Below are positions 1-11,124 of a stretch of DNA of 64,000 nt, one piece after another (the first letter of the stretch is position 1; each line of letters opens with the position of its first letter). The position numbers and the translations under genes are program-made. Under the pieces are notes generated by a model. That model was given only the letters and a program-made list of their open reading frames with translations, was not told where the DNA came from and ran no database searches. The DNA lies in the NCBI RefSeq assembly GCF_000718785.1, contig NZ_JOCA01000014.1, positions 124,001 through 188,000 of the forward strand. The letters are read 5' to 3'. This DNA is from Streptomyces sp. NRRL WC-3626. GTDB lineage: Bacteria > Actinomycetota > Actinomycetes > Streptomycetales > Streptomycetaceae.

Positions 1-378
1 GCCCGGGACGCGGCCGGCAACCTCTCCCCCGCCGGCGCCGCGGTCCGTCTCACCACCGGCGGCGACGCGGACGGCCGGGCCACCGCGCCCACCGGCTTCC
101 GGGCCGCGGCCGAACTCTCCGACGGCGCCCACTACCTGGTGCTCACCTGGGTGCCGCCGCGCGTCGACGGCGTCGTCACCGAGTACGAGGTGCGGCTGGA
201 CGGCAAGGTCGCCACGTCGCTCGTCTACGGCGGTGACGCCCCGCGCGACCGGGCGACGTACCGTTTCTACGCCGGCCGGGAGGACGGGATCACCCACCGG
301 GTGCGGATCCGGGCGAAGCTGCCGGACGGGACCTGGGGCGGCCTCTCCGCGGAACGCACGGTGACGACGGGCCGCTGA
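1..378 (+). CDS. Secreted fibronectin type III domain protein, C-terminal part (5' truncated)
   Basis: The reading frame is open from the first base, so only the last 125 codons are present. The visible part starts with the end of one FN3 repeat (the ARDAAGNLSPAG signature typical of FN3 linkers) and continues with a complete FN3 repeat (about residues 30-125, with an EYEVRLDG strand). In Streptomyces such repeats usually sit in secreted glycoside hydrolases or surface proteins as spacers. The catalytic or binding part lies outside the window, so the role cannot be named. Confidence 0.8.
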   Translation, partial: ARDAAGNLSPAGAAVRLTTGGDADGRATAPTGFRAAAELSDGAHYLVLTWVPPRVDGVVTEYEVRLDGKVATSLVYGGDAPRDRATYRFYAGREDGITHRVRIRAKLPDGTWGGLSAERTVTTGR

Positions 379-547
379 CGGGGTCCCACGAGGTCGACCA
401 CCAGGGGGAACGCGTCACCTGCCCGGCGGCGACCGGAGTGCGCGCCGGTGCGGGGGCCCGTTGGCTTGGCTCGTGGCAGCACGGGCGCTCCCCGACTAGG
501 CGGCGCAAGGGATGTACCGCCGGCCGTGCCGCCGGAAAGCAGTCGAC

Positions 548-1096
548 ATGCGCATCTCGAAGCCACTGCTTCGCTCCGGTCCGGCAGCGGCTGCCGCCGC
601 CGCCCTCGCACTGACCCTGGCCGGACCCGCCGTCGCGGCCGGGATCTCCGTCAGCACCACCGGGTCGACCGTCTCGGTCGTCACCAGTGCGTGCACCCAG
701 GTCAACGGCCAATGGGGCACCGCCTCGCTGCTCGGCGGCGGCCAGGGAAGCTTCTCGCAGGGCCGTCAGGTGGCGTTGTCGGGGAGCGCTTCGGGGCAGT
801 CGGCCGCCTGGTCGAACGTCAGTCCGGGCACCTACACGGTGGTCGTGCTGTGCGCCGACGGCAGCACGGCGGGCACGCAGTCCGTCGTCGTCTCCACGGC
901 GCCCGGTCCCACGACGCCCGGTTCCACGGTGACTCCGACGTCCTCGCCGACCCTCGGGGTGATGGGCGGCCTCGGCGGCGGTACGACGGACTACGGCACG
1001 GTCACGCTGGTGGCGGGCGGCGCGCTGGTCGGCACGGGAATCGCCGCCACCGCCTGGTATCTGCTGCGCCGCCGCGACCGGCCGCAGCACCTGTAG
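548..1096 (+). CDS. Small exported protein with C-terminal membrane anchor, function unknown
   Basis: The protein has 182 residues. The first ~32 form a Sec signal peptide (MRISKPLLR, then an Ala/Leu-rich core ending AVAA). Next come an extracellular Ser/Thr/Gly-rich segment with two cysteines (around residues 42 and 99), a Pro/Thr-rich stalk, and one C-terminal membrane helix followed by a basic LRRRDRPQ tail. That is a small type I surface protein, but not an LPXTG sortase substrate because no LPXTG-like motif is visible. The ATG at 548 was preferred over the in-frame ATG at 512 because the signal peptide begins there. The family is not recognised. Confidence 0.75.
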   Translation: MRISKPLLRSGPAAAAAAALALTLAGPAVAAGISVSTTGSTVSVVTSACTQVNGQWGTASLLGGGQGSFSQGRQVALSGSASGQSAAWSNVSPGTYTVVVLCADGSTAGTQSVVVSTAPGPTTPGSTVTPTSSPTLGVMGGLGGGTTDYGTVTLVAGGALVGTGIAATAWYLLRRRDRPQHL

Positions 1097-1138
1097 GGGC
1101 CCGGGGCCCGGCCCGTCCCGCATGACACCCCCAGACCG

Positions 1139-1186
1139 GCGCCGGCCGCCCTCGTATCCGACGCGCTCCGGGCGGGCGGCCGGCGT
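1139..1186. terminator. Hairpin between convergent genes
   Basis: GCCGGCCGCCC (1141-1151) pairs perfectly with GGGCGGCCGGC (1174-1184), with one further pair outside. It lies between the ends of the surface-protein gene and the PadR gene, so it probably terminates both. No T-tract follows, as is common for Streptomyces terminators. Confidence 0.55.
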
Positions 1187-1204
1187 CGACTCCCCCGCCG
1201 GGGG

Positions 1205-1765
1205 TCACTCCCGCGTGGTGTCCGGCAGCCGGGCGAACTCGGACAGGGCGTGGTCGAGCCACTGGGTCCAGAAGGTCTCCAGGTCGATCCCGGCCCGCAG
1301 CACCAGATGCCGCAGCCGGTCCTCCGGTCCGTCCTTGCCGGGCGGGAAGTCGCGCCGCTCGATCTCCCGGTACTCCGCCAACTGGAGTGCGTGCAGCTCC
1401 CGGTGGCGCCGCAGATCCGCCTCCAGGCCGTCGGTGCCGACCACGGCCGCCGCCCGCAGCCGCAGCAGCATCGCGTCGCGGTGCGGCTTGGGGTCCTGGG
1501 ACGCGGAGGTCCAGCGGGCCAGTTCCGCGCGCCCGGCCGGCAGTACCTCGTACGCCTTCTTCTGCCCCCGGGCCGGCTGCTCGGAGGGGAGGGCCCTGAT
1601 CAGGCCCTCCGCCTCGAGTCTGCCCAGCTCGCGATAGATCTGCTGGTGCGTCGCGGACCAGAAGTAGCCGATCGACCGGTCGAACCGGCGGGTCAGCTCC
1701 AGCCCGGACGACGGCCTTTCGAGCAGGGCGGTGAGGATCGCGTGCGGGAGTGACATGCCGCTCAT
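1205..1765 (-). CDS. PadR family transcriptional regulator
   Basis: The protein has 186 residues. The N-terminal winged helix (residues ~5-80, starting MSLPHAILTALLERPSSG) is the PadR fold. The C-terminal half is the helical dimerisation region of the longer PadR/Vir_act_alpha_C type. The gene starts only 14 bases after the stop of fadH on the same strand, so the two are probably co-transcribed. The start may be the ATG at 1765 or the one at 1756. A perfect palindrome upstream of fadH (3849-3868) has the ATGC-N8-GCAT layout that resembles PadR operators, so autoregulation through the fadH promoter is a reasonable inference. Confidence 0.88.
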   Translation of the reverse strand: MSGMSLPHAILTALLERPSSGLELTRRFDRSIGYFWSATHQQIYRELGRLEAEGLIRALPSEQPARGQKKAYEVLPAGRAELARWTSASQDPKPHRDAMLLRLRAAAVVGTDGLEADLRRHRELHALQLAEYREIERRDFPPGKDGPEDRLRHLVLRAGIDLETFWTQWLDHALSEFARLPDTTRE

Positions 1766-1779
1766 CCTAGGGACGGGTG

Positions 1780-4261
<2,482 letters not shown>

Positions 4262-4392
4262 CGTGATCGCTCCTCTCATGGCCATGCCGCCCCCGCACCT
4301 CAGCAAAGCACCGGCCGCCGAAGAGCACTACCGCGCGCGGGCGCCTTCACGCGGCGTGCCCCGCGCGGGTGGGAGAAGCTGGAAGGAGACAC

Positions 4393-4458
4393 GTGGAACG
4401 GCGGACAACCGTGCTCCCGCGCGGTGGAACGGAGAAGGCGCCGGCAGGCGGCCGGTGA
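4393..4458 (+). CDS. Possible 21-residue leader peptide upstream of the phosphatase gene
   Basis: A GTG codon at 4393 follows a very good ribosome site (GGAAGGAGACAC). It opens a 21-codon frame (MERRTTVLPRGG...) that stops at 4458, 38 bases before the phosphatase start. It is the best Shine-Dalgarno in the 230-base intergenic region. Nothing else supports it as a real peptide. Confidence 0.25.
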   Translation: MERRTTVLPRGGTEKAPAGGR

Positions 4459-4495
4459 CGGCGGGCCGTGGGAATCGGTGAAGACGGAGCGTGGG

Positions 4496-6565
4496 ATGAG
4501 TGCAGCGGGGTCTCCCCCGGCCGGCGGTGCCGGACCGGTGCGTCCCAGCGGGCTGCTCGATGTGCTGCGGGTGGCCTCGGTGGTCCTGGACACCGAGGGG
4601 CGGATCGTGCTGTGGAGCCCCCAGGCCGAGGAACTGTTCGGGTACGGCGCGCAGGAGGCGCTGGGCCGGTACGCCGCCCGGATCATGGTGCACGAGCGGC
4701 ATCTGGACCTCGTGTCGAAGCTGTTCGCCGAGGTCATGCGCACCGGACAGAGCTGGGCCGGGGTCTTCCCGATCCGCCGCAAGGACGGCGGCACCCGCCT
4801 GGTGGAGTTCCGCAACTCACGGCTGACCGACGACCGGGGGAAGGTGTACGCCCTCGGTCTCGCGGTGGACCAGTCGACCGTGCGGCGGCTGGAGCAGGAC
4901 GTGGCCCTGTCGACCCGGATCGTCGACCAGTCGCCCGTCGGGCTGGCCGTGCTGGACACCGATCTGCGCTATGTGTCGGTCAATCCGGCGCTGGAGCGGA
5001 TCAACGGCACACCGGCCGAGGACCATCTGGGCCGCACGGTCCGCCAGGTGCTGCCGCTGGTGGACGCCGAGGTGCTCGAGGCGGCCGCGCACCGGGTCCT
5101 GGCGACCGGCACGCCCTTCGTCGACCGGTCCACGACCGGCCGTACCCCGGCCGATCCCGACACGGAGCACGCCTGGTCGGTGTCGCTGTACCGGCTGGAG
5201 AACTCACTGGGTACGACGCTGGGCGTCGCCGTGTCGGTGGAGGACATCACCGAGCGGTACCGGGCGAACGCCGAGGCCGAGACCGCCCGGCGGCGGCTCG
5301 CGGTGATCGCCGACGCCACCGCCCGGATCGGCACCACCCTGGACCTGGAGCGTACGGCCGGCGAGCTGGTCCACGTGGCCGTGCCGGAACTGGCCGACGA
5401 GGCCGCCGTGGACCTGCTGGACGCGGTCGTGCAGGGCCGGCGCAGCACCCTCGGGCCCGCCGAGCCGGCGGTGATGCGGGCACTGGCGGTGCGCGGGCCG
5501 CCCTCGGGCGAGGTGCTGGCGGCGGCCGATCCGCCGGGCCAGGTGGCCCGGTACGCGCCGGACCGGCTGATCACCGAGTGCGTACGCACCGGGCTGCCGG
5601 TGATGGTGCCGAGGGCGAAGGACGAGGACCTGGCCCGGATCGCCCGCGGCCCGGAGGCGGCCGCACTGCTGGCGCGGGCGGGCGTGCACTCGTATCTGGC
5701 CGTACCGCTGATCGCGCGCGGAGAGGTGCTGGGCACCCTCGATCTGACCCGCACGCGCAACCCCCGCCCCTTCGACGAGGACGATCTGCTGCTGGCGCGG
5801 GAGCTGGCCTCCCGCGCGGCGATGCAGATCGACAACGCCCGCTGGTACCAGAACGCCCGCGACACCGCCCTCACCCTGCAGCGCAGCCTGCTGCCGAGCC
5901 ATCCGCCGGTGACGCGCGGACTCGAGGTCGCCTCCCGCTACCAGCCGGCGGGCGCCACCAGTGAGGTCGGCGGTGACTGGTTCGACGTGATCCCGCTGGA
6001 GGGCGGCCGGACGGCGCTCGTCGTGGGGGACGTGATGGGCAGCGGCATCGCCGCCGCGGCCACCATGGGGCGGCTGCGCACGGCGACCCGCACCCTCGCC
6101 TCCCTCGCCCTGGATCCGGCCGTCCTGCTGGAGCACCTCGACCGGATCACCGCCGACCTGGACCAGGCGATCGCCACCTGTGTGTACGTCGTCCACGATG
6201 CCTGCGAGCGGATGTGCGCGATCGCCAACGCCGGACATCTGCCGCCGGCCCGGCTGCGGCCCGGTCACGCACCCGAACTGCTCGAGCTGCCCACCGGGGT
6301 GCCGCTGGGCGTGGGCGGGGTCGGCTTCTCCACCACCGAGGTCGAGCTGGAGCCGGGGGACCGGCTGGTGCTCTACACGGACGGTCTCGTCGAGACGCGC
6401 CGGCATCCGCTGGACGAGCGCCTGGACCGGCTGCTGGCCCTGCTGGACCACCCCGGCGACTCCCTGGAGGAGCTCTGCGACCTGCTGCTGCGCACCCTGC
6501 ACGAACCCGACAACTCCGACGACGTGGCCCTGCTCATCGCCCGCGCGACACTCCCGGCCGACTGA
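4496..6565 (+). CDS. PAS-PAS-GAF-SpoIIE (PP2C) serine phosphatase
   Basis: The protein has 689 residues and no membrane segment. Two PAS domains (about residues 15-125 and 140-260) precede a GAF domain (about 275-450) and a C-terminal SpoIIE/RsbU-type PP2C domain (about 470-685). The PP2C metal-binding signatures are visible as GGDWFD, VGDVMGSG, NAGHLPP and YTDGLVE. Streptomyces encodes dozens of such phosphatases, which typically dephosphorylate anti-sigma-factor antagonists in partner-switching cascades. The substrate cannot be told here, and no kinase or STAS gene is adjacent. The ATG at 4496 has a GACGGAG ribosome site. The long upstream extension of this frame has no start with support. 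The gene ends 6 bases from the convergent methyltransferase gene. Confidence 0.88.
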   Translation: MSAAGSPPAGGAGPVRPSGLLDVLRVASVVLDTEGRIVLWSPQAEELFGYGAQEALGRYAARIMVHERHLDLVSKLFAEVMRTGQSWAGVFPIRRKDGGTRLVEFRNSRLTDDRGKVYALGLAVDQSTVRRLEQDVALSTRIVDQSPVGLAVLDTDLRYVSVNPALERINGTPAEDHLGRTVRQVLPLVDAEVLEAAAHRVLATGTPFVDRSTTGRTPADPDTEHAWSVSLYRLENSLGTTLGVAVSVEDITERYRANAEAETARRRLAVIADATARIGTTLDLERTAGELVHVAVPELADEAAVDLLDAVVQGRRSTLGPAEPAVMRALAVRGPPSGEVLAAADPPGQVARYAPDRLITECVRTGLPVMVPRAKDEDLARIARGPEAAALLARAGVHSYLAVPLIARGEVLGTLDLTRTRNPRPFDEDDLLLARELASRAAMQIDNARWYQNARDTALTLQRSLLPSHPPVTRGLEVASRYQPAGATSEVGGDWFDVIPLEGGRTALVVGDVMGSGIAAAATMGRLRTATRTLASLALDPAVLLEHLDRITADLDQAIATCVYVVHDACERMCAIANAGHLPPARLRPGHAPELLELPTGVPLGVGGVGFSTTEVELEPGDRLVLYTDGLVETRRHPLDERLDRLLALLDHPGDSLEELCDLLLRTLHEPDNSDDVALLIARATLPAD

Positions 6566-6571
6566 GCGGTC

Positions 6572-7393
6572 CTACGACGGTGCCGCGCCGATCACGACAT
6601 GGGCGTGCCCCTCGTCGGAGGCGGCCAGCCGGGTGCGCAGTCCGGCGGCGGTGAAGGCGGCGACGGCGGCCGGGGCCTGGCGGCTGCCGGTCTCCACCAG
6701 GAGGCAGCCGCCGGGCGCGAGCCAGCCGGGGGCCTCGGCGGCGACCCTGCGCAGCACGTCGAGGCCGTCCGCGCCGCCGTCGAGCGCGACCAGCGGCTCG
6801 TGGTCGCGGGCCTCCGCGGGCAGCAGGCCGATCTCGTCGCTGGGCACGTACGGCACATTGGCGGCGAGGATGCCGACGCGGCCGCGCAGCCCGTCGGGAA
6901 GCGCCGTGAACAGGTCGCCGGTGTGGACCTGCCCGCCGAGCGCGGCGATGTTGCGTCGGGCACAGCGCACGGCGGCCGGGTCGATGTCGGCGGCGTGCAG
7001 TTCGACCGCGCCGAGCGCGGCGGCCAGGGCGGCGCCGACGGCGCCGGAGCCGCAGCACAGGTCGACGACGACACGCGCGGCGGGCGCCTGGGCGAGCGCC
7101 TGGTCGACGAGGAACTCGGTACGGCGGCGGGGGACGAAGACACCGGGTTCGACGATGATGCGCCGGCCGTGGAACTCCGCCCAGCCGACGACGAGTTCGA
7201 GGGGCAGTCCGGCCGCCCGGCGTTCGGTCATCGCGGCGACGTCCCGCGGGGCGACCGCGGCGGAGAAGATCATCTCGGCTTCGTCCTCGGCGAAGACGCA
7301 GCCGGCGGCGCGGAGCGCGGCCACGACGTCGTCACGGGACGGCGGGGGCGGGACGGTGGAGGAAGAGGGGGACTGGGACGGCATGTGCGGCAA
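6572..7393 (-). CDS. Putative PrmC/HemK-related protein N5-glutamine methyltransferase
   Basis: The protein has 273 residues. An N-terminal helical domain (to about residue 85) carries the FVPRRRTE segment typical of PrmC relatives. A class I SAM-dependent methyltransferase fold follows (VVDLCCGSGAVG, AADIDPAA). The catalytic motif reads NVPYVPS rather than the NPPY of true PrmC/HemK, which marks the actinobacterial PrmC-related subfamily. Release factors are therefore an uncertain substrate. A long inverted repeat (7463-7508) lies in the region upstream. Confidence 0.82.
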   Translation of the reverse strand: MPHMPSQSPSSSTVPPPPSRDDVVAALRAAGCVFAEDEAEMIFSAAVAPRDVAAMTERRAAGLPLELVVGWAEFHGRRIIVEPGVFVPRRRTEFLVDQALAQAPAARVVVDLCCGSGAVGAALAAALGAVELHAADIDPAAVRCARRNIAALGGQVHTGDLFTALPDGLRGRVGILAANVPYVPSDEIGLLPAEARDHEPLVALDGGADGLDVLRRVAAEAPGWLAPGGCLLVETGSRQAPAAVAAFTAAGLRTRLAASDEGHAHVVIGAAPS

Positions 7394-7462
7394 GAGCCTG
7401 GGCCTTTCGGGAGCCGAAGGGCGCTCTCGCGGTCACCTACAGCCGGTGGCCCGCGTCGCTTC

Positions 7463-7508
7463 GAGGTGAGAGCACCCGATCTGACACAGCGGTGATGGGT
7501 CTCACCTC
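7463..7508. repeat. Inverted repeat in the 287-base divergent intergenic region
   Basis: GAGGTGAG (7463-7470) is matched by CTCACCTC (7501-7508), with a second inner pairing of ACCC against GGGT. It lies 70 bases upstream of the methyltransferase start and about 170 bases before the oxidoreductase gene. It could be an operator or an RNA hairpin in the methyltransferase leader. The rest of the intergenic region shows nothing else I can assign. Confidence 0.4.
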
Positions 7509-7680
7509 CAGGACGTCCACCGGCCGGGACGGTCCGCGGCCGGAGGCACACAGTACCCGACGATCACCGGTGGCCGTACGGCGTTTTCGCGCCTCGGGCG
7601 ACCGGGGCCGCGCAGGCCGCCGTGACCGGTCCGGTGACGCGCCGGCCGGGGTCACCGCGTACGGTTGAACACGGAAACAC

Positions 7681-8319
7681 ATGAGCACCCGTCGCAACGG
7701 AATCACCGATCACGTGAACATCACCCGAGGCTTCACCGGCCGCCCTCGCGTGCACGACCCCGGACTGCCGCCGGGGCAGTACGACGCGGGCGACGACTGG
7801 CCCGTCCTGTCCGCGGAGGTCACGCCCGACCTCGCGCCCGCCGACTGGTCCTTCCGGATCGACGGGCTGGTGGCCGAGCCCCGCACCTGGGACTGGGAGC
7901 AGGCGCACGCGCTGCCTGCCTCGTCGTACCAGGGCGCCATCCACTGTGTGACCAGCTGGTCGAAGTTCGGGGTGCGGTTCGGCGGCGTCTCGCTGGACGC
8001 GTTCCTCCATGGGGTCCGGCCCCATGGGTCGGCAACACATGTGGTCGCGTATGCGCACACCGGTTACACCGCCAATCTGCCGCTCGCGGACGTGACCGGC
8101 GGCCGGGCGTGGATCGTCTGGGAGTACGACGGCCGGCCGCTGCCCGCCGAGCACGGCGGCCCGGCGCGGCTGATCGTGCCGCATCTGTACTTCTGGAAGA
8201 GCGTCAAGTGGATCGCGGGGCTGCGGCTCCTCGACCACGACGAGCCGGGCTTCTGGGAGGGCAACGGCTATCACGAGCGGGGCAATCCCTGGGAGGAGCA
8301 GCGGTACTCCGGTGACTGA
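7681..8319 (+). CDS. Molybdopterin-dependent oxidoreductase, sulfite-oxidase/YedY-like
   Basis: The protein has 212 residues, the short soluble form of the Oxidored_molyb (SUOX-fold) family. The molybdenum-ligating cysteine is Cys89 in the IHCVTSWSK motif. No twin-arginine signal is present, so it is predicted cytoplasmic, unlike YedY/MsrP. The natural substrate of these small actinobacterial proteins is not established. The next gene overlaps it by 8 bases (GTGACTGA) and encodes a flavin reductase, which suggests the two work as an electron-transfer pair. Confidence 0.88.
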   Translation: MSTRRNGITDHVNITRGFTGRPRVHDPGLPPGQYDAGDDWPVLSAEVTPDLAPADWSFRIDGLVAEPRTWDWEQAHALPASSYQGAIHCVTSWSKFGVRFGGVSLDAFLHGVRPHGSATHVVAYAHTGYTANLPLADVTGGRAWIVWEYDGRPLPAEHGGPARLIVPHLYFWKSVKWIAGLRLLDHDEPGFWEGNGYHERGNPWEEQRYSGD

Positions 8320-9103
8320 GCAGATCTCGGGGCGCACGCCCCGGCGGACACCGGAGCGTTTCGCTCCGCCGACGCGCTTCGCGGTGCCCGGACGGATCGG
8401 CGTGAACGAGCGGACGGCGTCCGTGTGGCGCACGGCGACACTGACCGGGATCCGTCCCGAGACCCCGCGCGCGACGACCTTCCGCTTCGCGGTACCGGGC
8501 TGGCCGGGGCATGTTCCCGGGCAGCATCTGCTGCTGCGGCTGACGGCCGAGGACGGGTATGTGGCCCAGCGCCACTACTCGATCGCGTCGGCGCCGGACG
8601 ACTCCGGGCACATCGAGCTGACCCTGGACCGGGTCGAGGACGGCGAGGTCTCCGGCTGGTTCCACACGGTGGCCCGCCCGGGTGACCGGATCGAGATGCG
8701 CGGCCCGCTCAGCGGCTTCTTCGCCTGGCCGGGCGACCGGCCCGCACTGCTGCTGGGCGCGGGCTCCGGCGTGGTCCCGCTGATGTCGATGGTGCGGCAC
8801 CACCGGGCCCGGGACATGCGGCTACCGCTGCGCCTGCTGGTGTCGGCGCGCGGACCCGAGGACCTGATCTACGCGCGCGAGTACGGCGCGGAGACCACCG
8901 CGGTGTTCACGCGGAGCGCCCCGGAGGGTGTGGCCGTGGGACGTATGACGGCCGCTCATGTGGCGCCCTTCCTGGCCAAGCAGCCTCCGAGTGGGTGGGA
9001 GGCCTATGTGTGCGGTTCCAACTCCTTCGCGGAGCACGCCTCCAGGCTGCTGGTGGCGGCCGGCCAGCCGGTGGAACGGATCCGGATCGAACGCTTCGGC
9101 TGA
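8312..9103 (+). CDS. Ferredoxin-NADP reductase-type FAD-binding oxidoreductase
   Basis: The protein has 263 residues. A FAD-binding beta barrel (about residues 35-140, RHYSIAS motif) is followed by an NAD(P)-binding domain (LLGAGSGVVPLMSM, YVCGSN near the C terminus). No 2Fe-2S domain is attached. The GTG start lies inside the end of the molybdopterin gene, so translation is coupled. It probably delivers electrons from NAD(P)H to or from the molybdoenzyme, which is an inference from the overlap and from similar pairs in other actinobacteria. Confidence 0.87.
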   Translation: MTEQISGRTPRRTPERFAPPTRFAVPGRIGVNERTASVWRTATLTGIRPETPRATTFRFAVPGWPGHVPGQHLLLRLTAEDGYVAQRHYSIASAPDDSGHIELTLDRVEDGEVSGWFHTVARPGDRIEMRGPLSGFFAWPGDRPALLLGAGSGVVPLMSMVRHHRARDMRLPLRLLVSARGPEDLIYAREYGAETTAVFTRSAPEGVAVGRMTAAHVAPFLAKQPPSGWEAYVCGSNSFAEHASRLLVAAGQPVERIRIERFG

Positions 9104-9162
9104 CGGGCCACGGCCGGGCGGCCCGGCCGCCCGTTGCCGGACCTCCCGGAACCCGGGGCTCT

Positions 9163-9178
9163 GAGAAATCGCTTTCCA
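9163..9178. promoter_or_regulatory. LacI-family-like operator upstream of the esterase gene
   Basis: GAAATCGCTTTC (9165-9176) fits the GAAANCGNTTTC layout of many LacI/GalR family operators. It lies about 105 bases before the esterase start. No LacI gene is adjacent, so a regulator encoded elsewhere, sensing a sugar, is inferred. Confidence 0.45.
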
Positions 9179-9280
9179 TACCTTTGACCTGGCGTTTCGC
9201 CCGTAACCTCTGGCGGGCTCGCCGGTGATCCACGTACGGTGTCATCGCTTCGCACTGTCTCTTCACGAAGGCGGTTCCTG

Positions 9281-10249
9281 ATGGCCCTGTTCGACCTCCC
9301 CCTCGACGAGTTGCGCGAGTACCTCAGCGCGTCCACCGCGCCCGAGGACTTCGACGCGTTCTGGTCCGGGACGCTCGAGGAGGCGCGCTCGTACGACCTG
9401 GACGCCCGTTTCGAGCCGGTCGACGCGGGGCTGACCACGGTGCGGGTCTTCGACGTGACGTTCGCCGGATTCGGCGGTCACCCCGTCAAGGGCTGGCTGA
9501 CGCTGCCCGCGAACGCGGAGGAGCCGCTGCCGCTGGTGGTGGAGTTCATCGGCTACGGCGGCGGCCGCGGGCTGCCGCACGAGCATCTGCTGTGGGCGTC
9601 CACGGGCCGGGCCCACTTCGTGATGGACACCAGGGGCCAGGGCAGCGCCTGGGGCGCCGGCGGTGGCACCGCCGACCCGGTGGGCGGCGCTCCCGCGTAC
9701 CCCGGTTTCATGACGCGTGGCATCGACGCCCCGGAGAACTACTACTACCGCCGGGTGTTCACGGACGCCGTACGGGCGGTGGAGGCGGCGCGCTCGCATC
9801 CGCTGACCGACGCGAGCCGCACGGTCGCCGTGGGCGCCAGCCAGGGCGGCGGCATCGCCCTCGCGGTCGGCGGTCTGGTCCCGGACCTGGCGGGTGTCGC
9901 GCCCGACGTGCCGTTCCTGTGCGACTTCCCGCGCGCGACGACGCTCACCGACCGGAACCCGTACCGGGAGATCGGCAACTACCTCAAGACGCACCGCGGC
10001 CGCTTCACGGACGTGCTGGGCACGCTGTCCTACTTCGACGGGGTGCACTTCGCCGCCCGCGGCCGTGCCCCCGCCCTGTTCTCGACGGCCCTGGAGGACC
10101 AGACCTGCCCGCCCTCGACGGTGTTCGGGGCGTTCAACGCCTGGGCGCACGAGGACAAGGAGATCGAGGTGTACGACTTCAACGACCACGAGGGCGGCGG
10201 CCCGTTCCAGCAGGCGGCCAAGCTGCGCTGGATGCGTTCCCACGGCTGA
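9281..10249 (+). CDS. Acetylxylan esterase / cephalosporin-C deacetylase family (CE7) hydrolase
   Basis: The protein has 322 residues, the typical CE7 length, with no signal peptide, so it is cytoplasmic. The alpha/beta-hydrolase nucleophile is Ser187 in GASQGGG, and the catalytic His is in FNDHEGGG near the C terminus. The N-terminal FDLPLDELREY start is characteristic. These enzymes deacetylate short xylo-oligosaccharides after uptake and also accept cephalosporin C. The ATG at 9281 has a GAAGG ribosome site. A LacI-type operator upstream fits sugar-controlled expression. Confidence 0.88.
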   Translation: MALFDLPLDELREYLSASTAPEDFDAFWSGTLEEARSYDLDARFEPVDAGLTTVRVFDVTFAGFGGHPVKGWLTLPANAEEPLPLVVEFIGYGGGRGLPHEHLLWASTGRAHFVMDTRGQGSAWGAGGGTADPVGGAPAYPGFMTRGIDAPENYYYRRVFTDAVRAVEAARSHPLTDASRTVAVGASQGGGIALAVGGLVPDLAGVAPDVPFLCDFPRATTLTDRNPYREIGNYLKTHRGRFTDVLGTLSYFDGVHFAARGRAPALFSTALEDQTCPPSTVFGAFNAWAHEDKEIEVYDFNDHEGGGPFQQAAKLRWMRSHG

Positions 10250-10295
10250 GGGGAGCGTACGGTTCCGGCCGAACTGCCCGGCCGCCCTTCCCTGC

Positions 10296-10307
10296 TGGTG
10301 TAGACCA
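10296..10307. promoter_or_regulatory. GntR/HutC-type operator (DasR dre-like) upstream of the GntR gene
   Basis: TGGTGTAGACCA differs by one base from TGGTCTAGACCA, the core of the dre element bound by the N-acetylglucosamine regulator DasR and close relatives. It is 65 bases before the GntR start. It is either the autoregulatory site of that gene or a DasR site. Confidence 0.55.
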
Positions 10308-10371
10308 ATGCTAGATGTGGTGGCGCAACGAGCCCGCACGGCTACGGACCGTCATCAACAGGAGGCGCGGC

Positions 10372-11124
10372 ATGGCCCGCACCACCCCGCACCACCATCC
10401 GCTCACCGAAGGGGAACCGCTCTACCGGAGGATCGCGACGGAGCTGCTCGGCGAACTGCGCGACGGGGCCATCCCGCCCGGTGAACGCCTCCCCGGCGAG
10501 CGGCGGCTGGCCGAGCACTTCGAGGTCAGCCGGGAGACCGTACGGCAGGCGCTGGAGGTGCTGCGCCGCGACGGACTCCTCGCCACGGACCGGCGGGGCA
10601 GCCACGCCACGCTGCCCGGCCGGCCGACCACGTCCGTGGAGGCGCCGGCCTGGTCCGGTTTCCCGCTGGGCGCCCGGTGTGCCGGGCGGGGTGCGGTGGC
10701 CCGGGCCACCGTGGCCTGGGAGGCTCCGCCGTCCGGGCACGCCGAGGCCCTGGGCGTGGCTCCGGCCCGGCCGACGCTGGTGCACCGGTACTGGTCGGCG
10801 TCGGCCGACGGGCGGGAGCTGCGGGCGGCGGTGACCTCGTTCTCCGCCGTGGCGCTCGCGGAGGTCGAGGAGCTGGGCCGCTACCGCGACCGCGCCGACG
10901 GCACCGGCGCGGCGGAGCTGCGGCGGGCCTACGACTGGATGCGCCGGGCGGGTCTGACCCTGCATCACCGGGACACGATCACACGGATCGCGGGGGCGCC
11001 GTCGGTGCGGGTCATCCGGCGGGTGCACGACCAGCACGCACGCCCGCTGGAGATCACCGAGCTGGTGATGGACGCCCAGGAGGACGTCCTGGTCTACGAG
11101 TTCACGGTGCCGGCCGCGGTCTGA
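10372..11124 (+). CDS. GntR family regulator, HutC subfamily (UTRA domain)
   Basis: The protein has 250 residues. The N-terminal winged helix (about residues 18-80: EPLYRRIATELLGELRDG, then VSRETVRQALEVLRRDGL) is classical GntR. The UTRA ligand-binding domain (about 95-240) has the usual ITEL..D segment near its end. The ATG at 10372 has an AGGAGG ribosome site. The upstream in-frame ATG at 10315 has none and would place the operator inside the coding region. Its ligand is unknown, and sugars or sugar phosphates are usual. The 3' end overlaps the convergent thioesterase gene by 31 bases. Confidence 0.88.
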   Translation: MARTTPHHHPLTEGEPLYRRIATELLGELRDGAIPPGERLPGERRLAEHFEVSRETVRQALEVLRRDGLLATDRRGSHATLPGRPTTSVEAPAWSGFPLGARCAGRGAVARATVAWEAPPSGHAEALGVAPARPTLVHRYWSASADGRELRAAVTSFSAVALAEVEELGRYRDRADGTGAAELRRAYDWMRRAGLTLHHRDTITRIAGAPSVRVIRRVHDQHARPLEITELVMDAQEDVLVYEFTVPAAV

